DNA of 47,362 bases from a virus, in IMG/VR virus record IMGVR_UViG_3300034110_001256, positions 1 to 47,362 of that record; one strand, given 5' to 3'. How positions within the stretch are numbered: the first letter of the stretch is position 1; every line of letters starts with the position of its first letter. Position numbers and translations under genes: made by a program. The notes below the pieces were generated by a model. That model worked only from the letters and a program-made list of their open reading frames with translations, ran no database searches and had not been told where the DNA came from. Below, one piece after another: positions 39,331 through 46,877 of this stretch.

Positions 39331-40080
39331 CTAGACTTCGATCTCCAGCAACTGGACATTTGTCAGAATGGTGGCAGACTGGTTGATGGAATTTAGCTGG
39401 GCCCGAAGGGTAACCTTGGAACCCACCCTTATATTCCGATACATGGAAATGATTTCGTTTCCTGTAAAGACGACATTACTACTCGTTGATCCTTCATCTT
39501 CGCTTCCCAAGATAACACTGTAGGCACTTCCGATCCTACTGATATTTCGAATTATTCCAGAAATGCGAAATGGATTGCTTTGATATGGCGCCGCGATATC
39601 CTCCTGCTCGCCGACACTTAACTCCGGTCTATAAAGCGCACGTAGCTCTTCAATGCTTACCATGCGCTCATTGGCGGACGCCGCTGGAATGGTGCTGACA
39701 AGTCTGCGCTTGGGTGCAAGATTCTCTTCGGTGCGATCTGGTAGTGCAACCGGTTGCGGCAATCCGATGGTCGCCTGAGGCTCGTCTGTTTGTGCAGGTT
39801 TCTGCTCCACTTCACGATCACTGTCGCTGGTGGCGGCGTCTACAATTGCTACGGCTGCTGTCGACTCCGCAACGGAATGCATTATCTCCCGCGTCTCGAT
39901 CACTTTTTCTAAGTGGGCGATGGTGGCATCTTTGCTCGCCAAGATACCGTCATACCGCCAGCCCATGATTTTCCAGATGCAAAAGCCGACCACGAAAATC
40001 GCGGCTATGAAAAATCCTGGTGCGCCGACGATCGTCGCCCACTCTTGGCCAAACAGTTTGTTAAGCGAATCAAGGTCCAT
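39331..40080 (-). CDS. AT-rich membrane-anchored protein (249 aa)
   Basis: Protein of 249 residues with one N-terminal membrane helix (about 20-40, FFIAAIFVVGFCIWKIM), a coiled-coil and disordered middle (about 45-150), and a C-terminal beta domain (about 165-249, FRISGIIRNISRIG, then YRNIRVGSKVTLRAQL) that looks like an OB-fold. Its composition is clearly less GC-rich than the late genes, and it runs against them. It is a candidate lysogeny-expressed cargo gene; the function is unknown. Confidence 0.6.
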   Translation of the reverse strand: MDLDSLNKLFGQEWATIVGAPGFFIAAIFVVGFCIWKIMGWRYDGILASKDATIAHLEKVIETREIMHSVAESTAAVAIVDAATSDSDREVEQKPAQTDEPQATIGLPQPVALPDRTEENLAPKRRLVSTIPAASANERMVSIEELRALYRPELSVGEQEDIAAPYQSNPFRISGIIRNISRIGSAYSVILGSEDEGSTSSNVVFTGNEIISMYRNIRVGSKVTLRAQLNSINQSATILTNVQLLEIEV

Positions 40081-40167
40081 TCAGGTTTGCTAGCACGGCG
40101 CAATTTATTGAGTCTCAGTCAGTATGTTTTGGCAGAGAAATTGGCAGCGCCTGCCCGCTCGCCAGAA

Positions 40168-40386
40168 TTAGATTGACGGCCTCACGAGATGGTCCATCCC
40201 ATGCAAGGGCCGGGCGTTCATAAAGCCCAGATTGTTTAGGTCGATCTCCTCGATCTCGACGACTGATTCCAGCAGCTTCGCAATATCGTGCATATCCTTG
40301 CCGGTAAGGCCGGTATCTAGCACCGCCTCGTCCTTGCCATATCGATCCGCAAAGGCGCGGAATTTGGCTTTGGTTTCGTCCTGCAT
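40168..40386 (-). CDS. small hypothetical protein (72 aa)
   Basis: A 72-residue acidic protein (MQDETKAKFRAFADRYGKD, then TGLTGKDMHDIAKLLESV). AGAGGA lies 6 bases before ATG 40386. It is divergent from the LexA-box gene at 40468, and the box lies 62 bases upstream of its start, so it could share that control. No family is recognised. The 87 bases on its left (40081-40167) show nothing else. Confidence 0.55.
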   Translation of the reverse strand: MQDETKAKFRAFADRYGKDEAVLDTGLTGKDMHDIAKLLESVVEIEEIDLNNLGFMNARPLHGMDHLVRPSI

Positions 40387-40447
40387 TGCAATTCCTCTTC
40401 GTGTTTTCGAGCAACTCAACCGCGACACCTCTAGTCGAATCGCTAGT

Positions 40448-40462
40448 GTTCGCTTTATGTTC
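40448..40462 (+). promoter_or_regulatory. LexA box (GTTC-N7-GTTC)
   Basis: GTTCGCTTTATGTTC, an exact alphaproteobacterial LexA box, ends 5 bases before the ATG at 40468. It lies in the divergent gap between the genes at 40386 (minus) and 40468 (plus). Confidence 0.6.
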
Positions 40463-40467
40463 TTATC

Positions 40468-40734
40468 ATGAACAAGAACGAGCGCGCCATTATCGACCTG
40501 TCACTAGAGATCCTGACCGATGCCCGAGATCGGGCAGGAAAAGAGAAGGTCGACACCACGGCGGTACGATTGGCCTTGCGCTGCCTGCGTCCTTACATGC
40601 CGCTGCATTGGCCGCTTTCGACGTTCTGGGATGGCACGATCGGGGACGATGAAATCGGCCGTAACGCTAACTGCACGGGGGGACTTAACGGGATCAAGGT
40701 GCAGTTGCGAGCCGGAGGGCTTAAGGTCGAGTAG
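40468..40734 (+). CDS. hypothetical protein behind a LexA box (88 aa)
   Basis: Protein of 88 residues (NKNERAIIDLSLEILTDARD, then VDTTAVRLALRCLRPYMPLH), helical at first and not recognised. It is the only plus-strand gene between the lysis genes and the right end. The LexA box right before its start predicts induction by DNA damage. With so short a distance from the box to the ATG, it may be read from a leaderless or very short leader mRNA. Its end overlaps the convergent DUF1643 gene by 14 bases. Confidence 0.6.
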   Translation: MNKNERAIIDLSLEILTDARDRAGKEKVDTTAVRLALRCLRPYMPLHWPLSTFWDGTIGDDEIGRNANCTGGLNGIKVQLRAGGLKVE

Positions 40735-41299
40735 ACCTCCACAGGATCGGCTTCTGATCGCGCGGTATGCGATGCTTGCCCCGTGCCATGGGATGCGTCG
40801 GCGCTCCGCTCTTAGTCTTGCCCCAGCACCATAGATGTGGCCACGGCTCGACACCCTCCTGGATTTCCTGAATGACATGCTCGATCCACATGTCGTCCCA
40901 TGCGATGTTGCCCCAGCAGACAAAGACCTGCGCGCACTCCTTCGCCACCTTCGTGACGTGCGGCAGGTTCGTCATGATCAGCTGATCGCGCGCATACCAG
41001 TCGTCGGTCAGATGCCAGTCCGCCCGTCTGCGGCACTCAGCCGGGCTGGATGTGCAGAACGGGTAGAGGTTGACCGCCCGGTATCCGCCGAAGCCGAACA
41101 GTTGGAACCAGGCGTTCCACCATAGCGACGTCGGATCATCGCCCAGCGCGTCGGCCGTCGAGGGGTTGCATCCGATGACGCAAGCGATCGGACCTGGTCC
41201 CCATTTTCGGATGAGCTCTAGGCGCTCGGCGCCGGAGAAGATCGCGTCGCGCTGCATCGTCTCGTTGCCGAACAGGTCGGTGGGGAATGGGGCGTTCAC
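40721..41299 (-). CDS. DUF1643 family protein
   Basis: Protein of 192 residues with the DUF1643 signature: CVIGCNPSTADALGDDPTSL, then GYRAVNLYPFCTSSP and a later VFVCWGN. The family is frequent in phages and bacteria and has no established reaction. It is the last gene of the long leftward operon at the right of the window and begins with an ATGA overlap. Confidence 0.8.
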   Translation of the reverse strand: MNAPFPTDLFGNETMQRDAIFSGAERLELIRKWGPGPIACVIGCNPSTADALGDDPTSLWWNAWFQLFGFGGYRAVNLYPFCTSSPAECRRRADWHLTDDWYARDQLIMTNLPHVTKVAKECAQVFVCWGNIAWDDMWIEHVIQEIQEGVEPWPHLWCWGKTKSGAPTHPMARGKHRIPRDQKPILWRSTRP

Positions 41300-41727
41300 A
41301 ATGAATCTCGCAGCAGCTTGATTATCTGTGCCTCGCGTTTCCGCTTCCTCGGGAAATTGTACGGCTGGCCGGCCTGGTCGACATAGATGCGCGGCGAATA
41401 GCGATCGTCGAAGAATTCAGGCTCGTGCGTTTCGACGATGACGCCACGCACATCCATGACATACCGGGCGGCTGGCGGTTCGGTCCAGATGGCGATGCGA
41501 ACGCCCTTCGTGTCCGATGGCTCCCAGCGCTTGCCCTGGTTGGACCAAAGGCCGAAGCAGCGCCAGAACGGGGAGCGTTGGCCAGGCAATGGGCGGGAAA
41601 GGATGTCGCCCTTCCCGTTCGTCAGACTCGGTCCGAAGCGGTCGCTCCAGTCGAAATGCCAGACGGTCGTGCCGTCCGTGATGCGATAGTCCTCGGGCTC
41701 GCTGAATGTGCAGATATGGGGGATCAT
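41296..41727 (-). CDS. hypothetical phage protein (143 aa)
   Basis: Protein of 143 residues rich in Trp, Phe and Arg (TVWHFDWSDRFGPSL, then SPFWRCFGLWSNQGKRWEP), with a basic C-terminus (FPRKRKREAQIIKLL). I do not recognise it. ATG 41727 is set by the ATGA overlap with the helicase stop; the frame remains open to 42000 but that part is antisense-like. Confidence 0.6.
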   Translation of the reverse strand: MIPHICTFSEPEDYRITDGTTVWHFDWSDRFGPSLTNGKGDILSRPLPGQRSPFWRCFGLWSNQGKRWEPSDTKGVRIAIWTEPPAARYVMDVRGVIVETHEPEFFDDRYSPRIYVDQAGQPYNFPRKRKREAQIIKLLRDSL

Positions 41728-43376
41728 GCCGCCCCTCCATCCAGCACCCGCTGGGCTAGTACCTTGATCCGGCTCTCGTCTGTTGCCCGCGGCTTCGGCG
41801 CCTGGCCAGGATCGTTGATCCCGCGCGACTGGTCCGCCTTGATCCCCAGCATTTCCAAGATCACGGGATCGCTGCCCCAGTTCGTGTGCACATAGTGCGC
41901 ATTGACCTGCCCCTCCTGCCCCGGCCGGCGCAAACGCCCGATGAATTGATAGTGGACCTGCGGCGACCAATCGAACTCGCCGATCACGGCGTCCTGACAA
42001 TAGTGCTGGAGCCCGTCGAGGCCAGCCCCCGACCGCAACGACATCATCATCACGCGGGAATCGCCGGTCGTGAAAGCGTCTACGCTGCGCTGTTTGGCTG
42101 GGCCGCTCTCTGATCCGGTGTAGAGTACGGGATTGAACGCGGCGAGCGCCTGGCTCCAGATGCTATAGACCTCACGGTGCCAGCCTGCGAGCAGCACACG
42201 CGGGCTTTCCTTCAGAAGCAGTGACACATATGCGGCGACGGACTTGGCCTTGGCGATGCCGGTTAGCTGGCGCATCTTCATGTCGAGCTCGCGCGCAGCG
42301 CGGCCTGCTTCGGTGAAGCTGGCCCGCAGCACTGTCTGGGCGAGCTGGCGCATGATCTCCTCCTCGCCCGCAACGGCGTCCAGATCATAGTCCAGCTCCC
42401 ATTCCAGCACATTGGCTGGCGGCATGGATGCGTCGACGGTCGGATCGTCTTCCGTGCGCCGAAGGAAAAAGCCCGTGTCGCGAAGGTAGGAGCCGAGGGC
42501 GTCGGGATTGGCGACAACCCGCTCGCGCCCGCACCACTCGCGAAAGAACTCCTCTCGATCGCCAAGGATGTCCGGCTTGATATACTCCATAACGGAGTGC
42601 ATCTCGTCACCATAATTGTAGACCGGAGTTGCGGTCAGCCCCATGCGGAACTGCGCGACCTTGCTCACCTTACCGCACGCATTGCCCTTGTCCGTGCCCC
42701 AGCCGTGTCGCAGCTCCTGGATCTCGTCGTAGAATACAGAGCGGAGCAGGCCGTCTTTCAGTACGTCGACCCAGCCGGCGATGTTGCTGTAGCGGTAGAT
42801 GTAGACGTCCGCCTCGGGCAGGTCATAGGGCGTGCGGCCCTTGATGACGTGGACGCGCAGCGTCGAGAATTCCTCGATCCGCTTCTTCCACTGGCCGGTC
42901 AGGTGCGGCTGGACGACAACGCCGGCTGGCATGGGCGCGCCCATCAGCATGGTAGCGATCGCGGATATCGTTTTGCCGAGGCCAACGTCATCGCCGAGCA
43001 GCAGGCCGCCGTTCGCGATCGCCACCTTCGACGCCTGTGTCTGGTAGAGGTAGGGCGCCCTGCCCTCTTTGAAGCCGAGCACCTCGCCTGGCTTCCATGT
43101 TGGCAGGAGTATGCGATCGCGCTCAGCGGTACGGAACGCCAGCCGGTCCACCGCCTCGTCCAGCTCGCCCCATGAATCATGCTCGAGCGGATAGCGCGCC
43201 ATGAACCAGTGCAGATCGGCCCGCACCTCGTCGGTGTCACTGATCGTGATCTCGGTCGATGTCACCGGCACGCGGGGGAACATGCGCTTGAACGCGATTG
43301 CCACGTGCGGCGCGAGATCCTTGATCCGCCAGCGCCGCGCCAGCGTGTCCAGTTCGAGCTGGCCATATGTCTTCAA
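41724..43376 (-). CDS. SNF2-type DNA helicase/translocase
   Basis: Protein of 550 residues, starting at TTG 43376 with GGGAGG 7-8 bases upstream and overlapping the nuclease stop. Superfamily 2 motifs: Walker A LLGDDVGLGKTISA (about 125-138), DEIQ box (about 217), GLTATPVYN, and motif VI QFIGRLRRPGQEG. This is the phage form of SNF2 ATPase commonly paired with a small nuclease, probably acting in replication or recombination of phage DNA. Length is normal. Confidence 0.85.
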   Translation of the reverse strand: MKTYGQLELDTLARRWRIKDLAPHVAIAFKRMFPRVPVTSTEITISDTDEVRADLHWFMARYPLEHDSWGELDEAVDRLAFRTAERDRILLPTWKPGEVLGFKEGRAPYLYQTQASKVAIANGGLLLGDDVGLGKTISAIATMLMGAPMPAGVVVQPHLTGQWKKRIEEFSTLRVHVIKGRTPYDLPEADVYIYRYSNIAGWVDVLKDGLLRSVFYDEIQELRHGWGTDKGNACGKVSKVAQFRMGLTATPVYNYGDEMHSVMEYIKPDILGDREEFFREWCGRERVVANPDALGSYLRDTGFFLRRTEDDPTVDASMPPANVLEWELDYDLDAVAGEEEIMRQLAQTVLRASFTEAGRAARELDMKMRQLTGIAKAKSVAAYVSLLLKESPRVLLAGWHREVYSIWSQALAAFNPVLYTGSESGPAKQRSVDAFTTGDSRVMMMSLRSGAGLDGLQHYCQDAVIGEFDWSPQVHYQFIGRLRRPGQEGQVNAHYVHTNWGSDPVILEMLGIKADQSRGINDPGQAPKPRATDESRIKVLAQRVLDGGAA

Positions 43377-43723
43377 AGTGCTGCCCTCCCGGTGGAGATG
43401 TAGAATAGCGGACGGCCGTTGATGACGCTGGGCAAGCCGGTGGCGGTACCGCTGATGAGAATGAGGGATGTGATGGCATCGTGCTCGGCATAGCGTTCGA
43501 GCTGACGGAAGATCTGGCGCGGCGCGCAGCGCGTCTTCGCCTCGATGCCGATCCCGCCGTCGATGAGGAAGTCGATGCGATCCCTGGTCGACAGGCAGGC
43601 CTCGCGCTCGAAGGTCACGCCCAGCGCAGTGAGCGCGGCCTCGATGTCCATTTGCAGCCAGGCCTCTTGGCCGACACGATAGCGCTGCCGTCGCAACTGC
43701 TGCACCAGCTCGTTGACGATCAT
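43373..43723 (-). CDS. PD-(D/E)XK nuclease (VRR-NUC-like)
   Basis: Protein of 116 residues with a compact nuclease core: FEREACLSTRDRIDFLIDGG, then IGIEAKTR, giving D-x(n)-E-x-K. An early VQQLRRQRYRVGQEAWLQ helix precedes it. The ATG at 43723 has GAGGGG 5 bases upstream. It is encoded directly before the SNF2 helicase, a pairing frequent in phages, and may cut branched or damaged DNA. Confidence 0.8.
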   Translation of the reverse strand: MIVNELVQQLRRQRYRVGQEAWLQMDIEAALTALGVTFEREACLSTRDRIDFLIDGGIGIEAKTRCAPRQIFRQLERYAEHDAITSLILISGTATGLPSVINGRPLFYISTGRAAL

Positions 43724-43911
43724 ATGCCCCTCGCTGGTTTGATGCCGAGCACGTAACGCCGATCGAGCATCTCGCTCTCGCGACGGTGCGGCAGGGCAAG
43801 CTGCCAATATTCGACGCGCAGACCGATTTCGTTCACCTCGCGGAGCTTGGCGTCCTCGTCGGGGTTCCACGGCTGGGACGGCGGGCGCGGTGGTCGGCGG
43901 CGCCTACGCAT
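43720..43911 (-). CDS. SANT/GcrA-like small DNA-binding protein (63 aa)
   Basis: A 63-residue protein with an Arg/Pro-rich start followed by WNPDEDAKLREVNEIG and YWQLALPHRRESEMLDRR, the pattern of a single SANT/Myb-like or GcrA-like helix-turn-helix. It overlaps the nuclease gene by 4 bases, and its ATG overlaps the end of the DUF4326 gene. Longer in-frame starts reach 44061 but run antisense to the neighbour. Confidence 0.6.
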   Translation of the reverse strand: MRRRRRPPRPPSQPWNPDEDAKLREVNEIGLRVEYWQLALPHRRESEMLDRRYVLGIKPARGI

Positions 43912-44233
43912 TTGCGAGATCCAGCAGCACGTCAGCATGGCACGGCTCGCCCAGCGGGCACCAGCAGGCGAGGTTTTTGCCGCGCATTGTCGCGATCTCA
44001 TCAGCTGACGGATAGTGGCGCTCTGGGAAGGCGAGCATGTTCTGGAATGCCTCGACGGCATCAGCGCGGGTGCGGATGGACTTCGAGACGAAATCCAAGC
44101 GCGTCCCCGAGCTGACGCTGATGCCTATCTTGAACGGGTTGCCCCACTTGCCCGGTCGGGCCACGCTCAACGTGTTATCAGGCATGCGCCAGCCCTTCTT
44201 GCGCGAGAGCTGAATGCGGCGGGGGCGGGTCAT
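43904..44233 (-). CDS. DUF4326 family protein
   Basis: Protein of 109 residues matching DUF4326: RIQLSRKKGWRMPDNTLSV, then RPGKWGNPFKIG, and the C-terminal LACWCPLGEPCHADVLL with conserved Cys and His. The family is common in phage accessory regions and its reaction is unknown to me. It overlaps both neighbours. Confidence 0.85.
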   Translation of the reverse strand: MTRPRRIQLSRKKGWRMPDNTLSVARPGKWGNPFKIGISVSSGTRLDFVSKSIRTRADAVEAFQNMLAFPERHYPSADEIATMRGKNLACWCPLGEPCHADVLLDLANA

Positions 44234-44505
44234 GCTGCCACCTCACTCGGCAATCGCCCGTGCTGATCAACTGGCGGAGGCTGGTCTGGAACCCGATTGA
44301 TGCCGGTCTGATTGAAGGGATCGAGGCACCTCCAGATGCTGTCGCGCGCGTCGTAGCGAAACCATTTACCGCCCTTGCGATGGTCATCCCAGACGTCGGC
44401 CAGCCATTGGAGATCGCCCTCCTGGCTCGGCCCAGCCGGCACCGGCTCACCGTTTCGCCAGCGTGGCTTCGGCCCGGGGCGCATTAGGTCGAGGAGGTCC
44501 ATCAC
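44230..44505 (-). CDS. hypothetical phage protein (91 aa)
   Basis: Unrecognised protein of 91 residues, rich in Pro, Asp and Trp (PGPKPRWRNGEPVPAG, then WLADVWDDHRKGGKWFRYD). Two adjacent ATG codons (44505, 44502) are possible starts. It overlaps the HNH gene upstream and the DUF4326 gene downstream by 4 bases. Confidence 0.55.
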   Translation of the reverse strand: MMDLLDLMRPGPKPRWRNGEPVPAGPSQEGDLQWLADVWDDHRKGGKWFRYDARDSIWRCLDPFNQTGINRVPDQPPPVDQHGRLPSEVAA

Positions 44506-45182
44506 GCCTCCTTTTTCGATCCAGTGGTCAAGCGATCCTTGACGACTTGATGCGCATGGTGCTTCAGCTTCGCCGACGCCATCACCAGCGGCTTAATTTC
44601 AGGCTGGGCATCATCATATGGCACCGTCTTGCGGAACCGTCCGCCGTTGAGACGGGCCAGAACACCCCGCGGCACTGGCTCCCAATTCGATGGATCGGTG
44701 TTCAGCGGATTGCTATCGAGCGCCTTTAACGCGTGCCCTTCCGGCACAGGGCCATGCAGCTGCTCCCAAAGCCACTTGTGTTTCAGAACGTAGCGGCGCT
44801 CGAATCCTGTGTGGGGGTTCGGCTGGTTGACCGAGATCTCGACATAGCCATCCTTCGAGACGCGCTCATGACCGAGATACTTAGTGTTGTGTGGCAGGTT
44901 CCCCTTCTTGAATTGGCTGCGACGGGCGTTGGGATGGCGCCCCCCTTTGCCGGGCTCGCATTGCTTACCCTTGTTGTGCGGAACCTCTCCTTTGACAAAA
45001 CAGCCCGTACGTCCTGTCAGCCATCCATTGCGTTTGCACAGGGAATTGAAGTTCTTAAGGGACACTTCGTCTCGCCGAAATTTCTGGCAGAATGATGCGT
45101 GCGCCTCATGTCGAGGCCACTGACTTACAGAGCGGATGTAATCGCGCTCCTCGCTGCTGTACGGGATCTGCCGCCCTTTCAT
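44502..45182 (-). CDS. HNH endonuclease-like protein
   Basis: Protein of 226 residues. An N-terminal helix-turn-helix-like part (SSEERDYIRSVSQWPRHE, then VSLKNFNSLCKRNGW) is followed by an HNH nuclease region: YVLKHKWLWEQLHGPVPEGH, then ALDSNPLNTDPSNWEPVPR. Unlike the broken HNH at 21983-22579, this copy reads through. In the operon it lies between two unknown genes; it may be a free-standing nuclease or a homing endonuclease. Confidence 0.75.
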   Translation of the reverse strand: MKGRQIPYSSEERDYIRSVSQWPRHEAHASFCQKFRRDEVSLKNFNSLCKRNGWLTGRTGCFVKGEVPHNKGKQCEPGKGGRHPNARRSQFKKGNLPHNTKYLGHERVSKDGYVEISVNQPNPHTGFERRYVLKHKWLWEQLHGPVPEGHALKALDSNPLNTDPSNWEPVPRGVLARLNGGRFRKTVPYDDAQPEIKPLVMASAKLKHHAHQVVKDRLTTGSKKEA

Positions 45183-45418
45183 TCGGACGCGCCTCCGATC
45201 ATTGGCAGCATCGGCTTGAACCGATCACCGTGGTTGGCCAGCACCGTCACTGCCTTGAGTTGGAGATCTGCATTGCGGATGATCTGGTCGGCTACATCGG
45301 TAATGGCTTCGGAGCGCTTCACCTCGTCCTGTATCTGCTCGGAGGTGAGACCTTCCTCGCCAAGGCGTTCGAGCTGGGCGAAGAGGTGATTGTTAAGGTC
45401 AGAAAGCTTGTTCTTCAT
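45179..45418 (-). CDS. small helical phage protein (79 aa)
   Basis: Helical protein of 79 residues (MKNKLSDLNNHLFAQLERL, then EQIQDEVKRSEAITDVADQI). Similar small proteins often precede HNH or terminase-related genes in phages, but no function is known. It has ATGA overlaps on both sides. Confidence 0.6.
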   Translation of the reverse strand: MKNKLSDLNNHLFAQLERLGEEGLTSEQIQDEVKRSEAITDVADQIIRNADLQLKAVTVLANHGDRFKPMLPMIGGASE

Positions 45419-46344
45419 GATTGGATCTCCTGTGGTGTGGGCACCCCATCGTGGGTCTGGCCGTGCAGGCGTCGGCCCGCGTTCTTCTTCCCGACCTTCC
45501 GGAATTCGTACCCAGCCCGGTGAATGTCATCGACCCAGACCGGCAGGATTTCGCCCCACTGCTTGAAGAGGAACGGCACGCCAGCGTCCGCGCACTGATC
45601 GCGTAAGCTGATTGCCCAGTCAGGGTGCATTGGCCTGGCGCGCGGACCGCTTTCGCCGCCGCATATGACCCAGTTGATCGCGAGCTCGTCACCGATGCCG
45701 GTGAAGTCGCAGGCCGAGCAACATTCCTGCGCGCCGCAATCCCTCTGGATCATGGGCGGATAGCCGTCTTCATCGCGCCAGTTCGGACATTCGTGATAAA
45801 GCAGCAGGCTCAAATCAATCGGACCGAGCATCGGCTCGATCGACAGAAAGGCGACGGGCAGATCGTACAGCGTGCGCAGCATCCGAAGCTTTGGAATATC
45901 GCGGTCGGCTTCTGCCTGGTTCACGACAGTGATGCCGAGCCAGACATTATCCGGCAGGCGGCCAGCCGCCTCTGCCATCTTCATGACGTTGCCCACGCGC
46001 TTCGTCACCAGCAGCCAGTCAAGGTGCGGCGTCTCTCGTATCAACTGGAACAACTCTGTGCGCCATTCGGTTGGCACTTCGTTGTCGAACACGTCGGCCA
46101 GCGATGAGCAGAACACACGATAGCGGATGCCCTCCTTCGCCGCCCGGTTGTTCCATCGGCGCGGCTGCTTCCATGTTGACGCCGCCGTGTGCCGGCGCGG
46201 CTGCCCCGCGCCCCACGCAACGCCAAGACGTGCCTGCGCGAGATCCGCCGCATAGCAATTGTCACATCCCGGCCCGACCTTCGTGCAGCCGATCCAGCCG
46301 TTGAAGGTGTGGTGCGCCCACTCGATCTTGGTGTTCTCACCCAT
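45415..46344 (-). CDS. DUF5131 (phage Gp37/Gp68, three-Cys motif) protein
   Basis: Protein of 309 residues of the phage Gp37/Gp68 family. It starts GENTKIEWAHHTFNGWIG and has the three-Cys motif GCTKVGPGCDNCYAADLA near residue 20, reminiscent of radical-SAM-like iron-sulfur binding. Later IEPMLGPIDLSLL and VICGGESGPRARPM are family marks. Another cysteine cluster (CGAQECCSAC) is present near 225-234. The reaction is unproven. ATG 46344 forms a TGATG junction with the ASCH gene. Confidence 0.85.
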   Translation of the reverse strand: MGENTKIEWAHHTFNGWIGCTKVGPGCDNCYAADLAQARLGVAWGAGQPRRHTAASTWKQPRRWNNRAAKEGIRYRVFCSSLADVFDNEVPTEWRTELFQLIRETPHLDWLLVTKRVGNVMKMAEAAGRLPDNVWLGITVVNQAEADRDIPKLRMLRTLYDLPVAFLSIEPMLGPIDLSLLLYHECPNWRDEDGYPPMIQRDCGAQECCSACDFTGIGDELAINWVICGGESGPRARPMHPDWAISLRDQCADAGVPFLFKQWGEILPVWVDDIHRAGYEFRKVGKKNAGRRLHGQTHDGVPTPQEIQS

Positions 46345-46877
46345 CACAGCTTCTCCGCAAATTGGGCAGCGTCCGGCCAATTCCACAGGCCCTGCGCACC
46401 GCGCATCGGCTGGGGTTCGTCCCACTTCTCGATGTCGAGCATCGGCCAGCCCCAATTGGCGTGCTCGCTGCGATCGCTATCGAAGCCGGGCAGACCGGGA
46501 AGCTCGTCCTCCGCCTCTTGGGGGAAGCCGAATTCCTGCACCGCGATCTCGATGCCATCGCGCGGCTCGCCAAGGATGGCGGTGCCAAGGCCAGCCGACA
46601 GCGGCAGACCGATCGGCTTCTTGAAGTGGTAGAGCGGCATCAGCAGTTCGAGCGCCGCGTCCACGTGCAGGCAGGTCGCCGCCGCGTTCGCGCCCCCGAA
46701 TTTCAGATGGTCGACGATGTCGCGGATCTCGCTAGCGCGCATCGGCCGGGCGGCGGCGTGGATGACGATGCGCTGGCCGATCGCGGAGCGCGGGGCTTTC
46801 CAGCCGCGAAACTCGAACGGCTTGGCGCCGACGACGATCAGCGAGGCCCATGGTTGCCAGAGGGTGAGCGCTTTCAT
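46344..46877 (-). CDS. ASCH domain protein
   Basis: Protein of 177 residues with an ASCH domain: MKALTLWQPWASLIVVGAKP, then FEFRGWKAP and RIVIHAAARP, the standard start of phage ASCH proteins. The fold is related to PUA and is thought to bind RNA or modified nucleobases. A Trp-rich C-terminus (LWNWPDAAQF) follows. It overlaps the next upstream gene by 4 bases. Confidence 0.85.
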   Translation of the reverse strand: MKALTLWQPWASLIVVGAKPFEFRGWKAPRSAIGQRIVIHAAARPMRASEIRDIVDHLKFGGANAAATCLHVDAALELLMPLYHFKKPIGLPLSAGLGTAILGEPRDGIEIAVQEFGFPQEAEDELPGLPGFDSDRSEHANWGWPMLDIEKWDEPQPMRGAQGLWNWPDAAQFAEKL

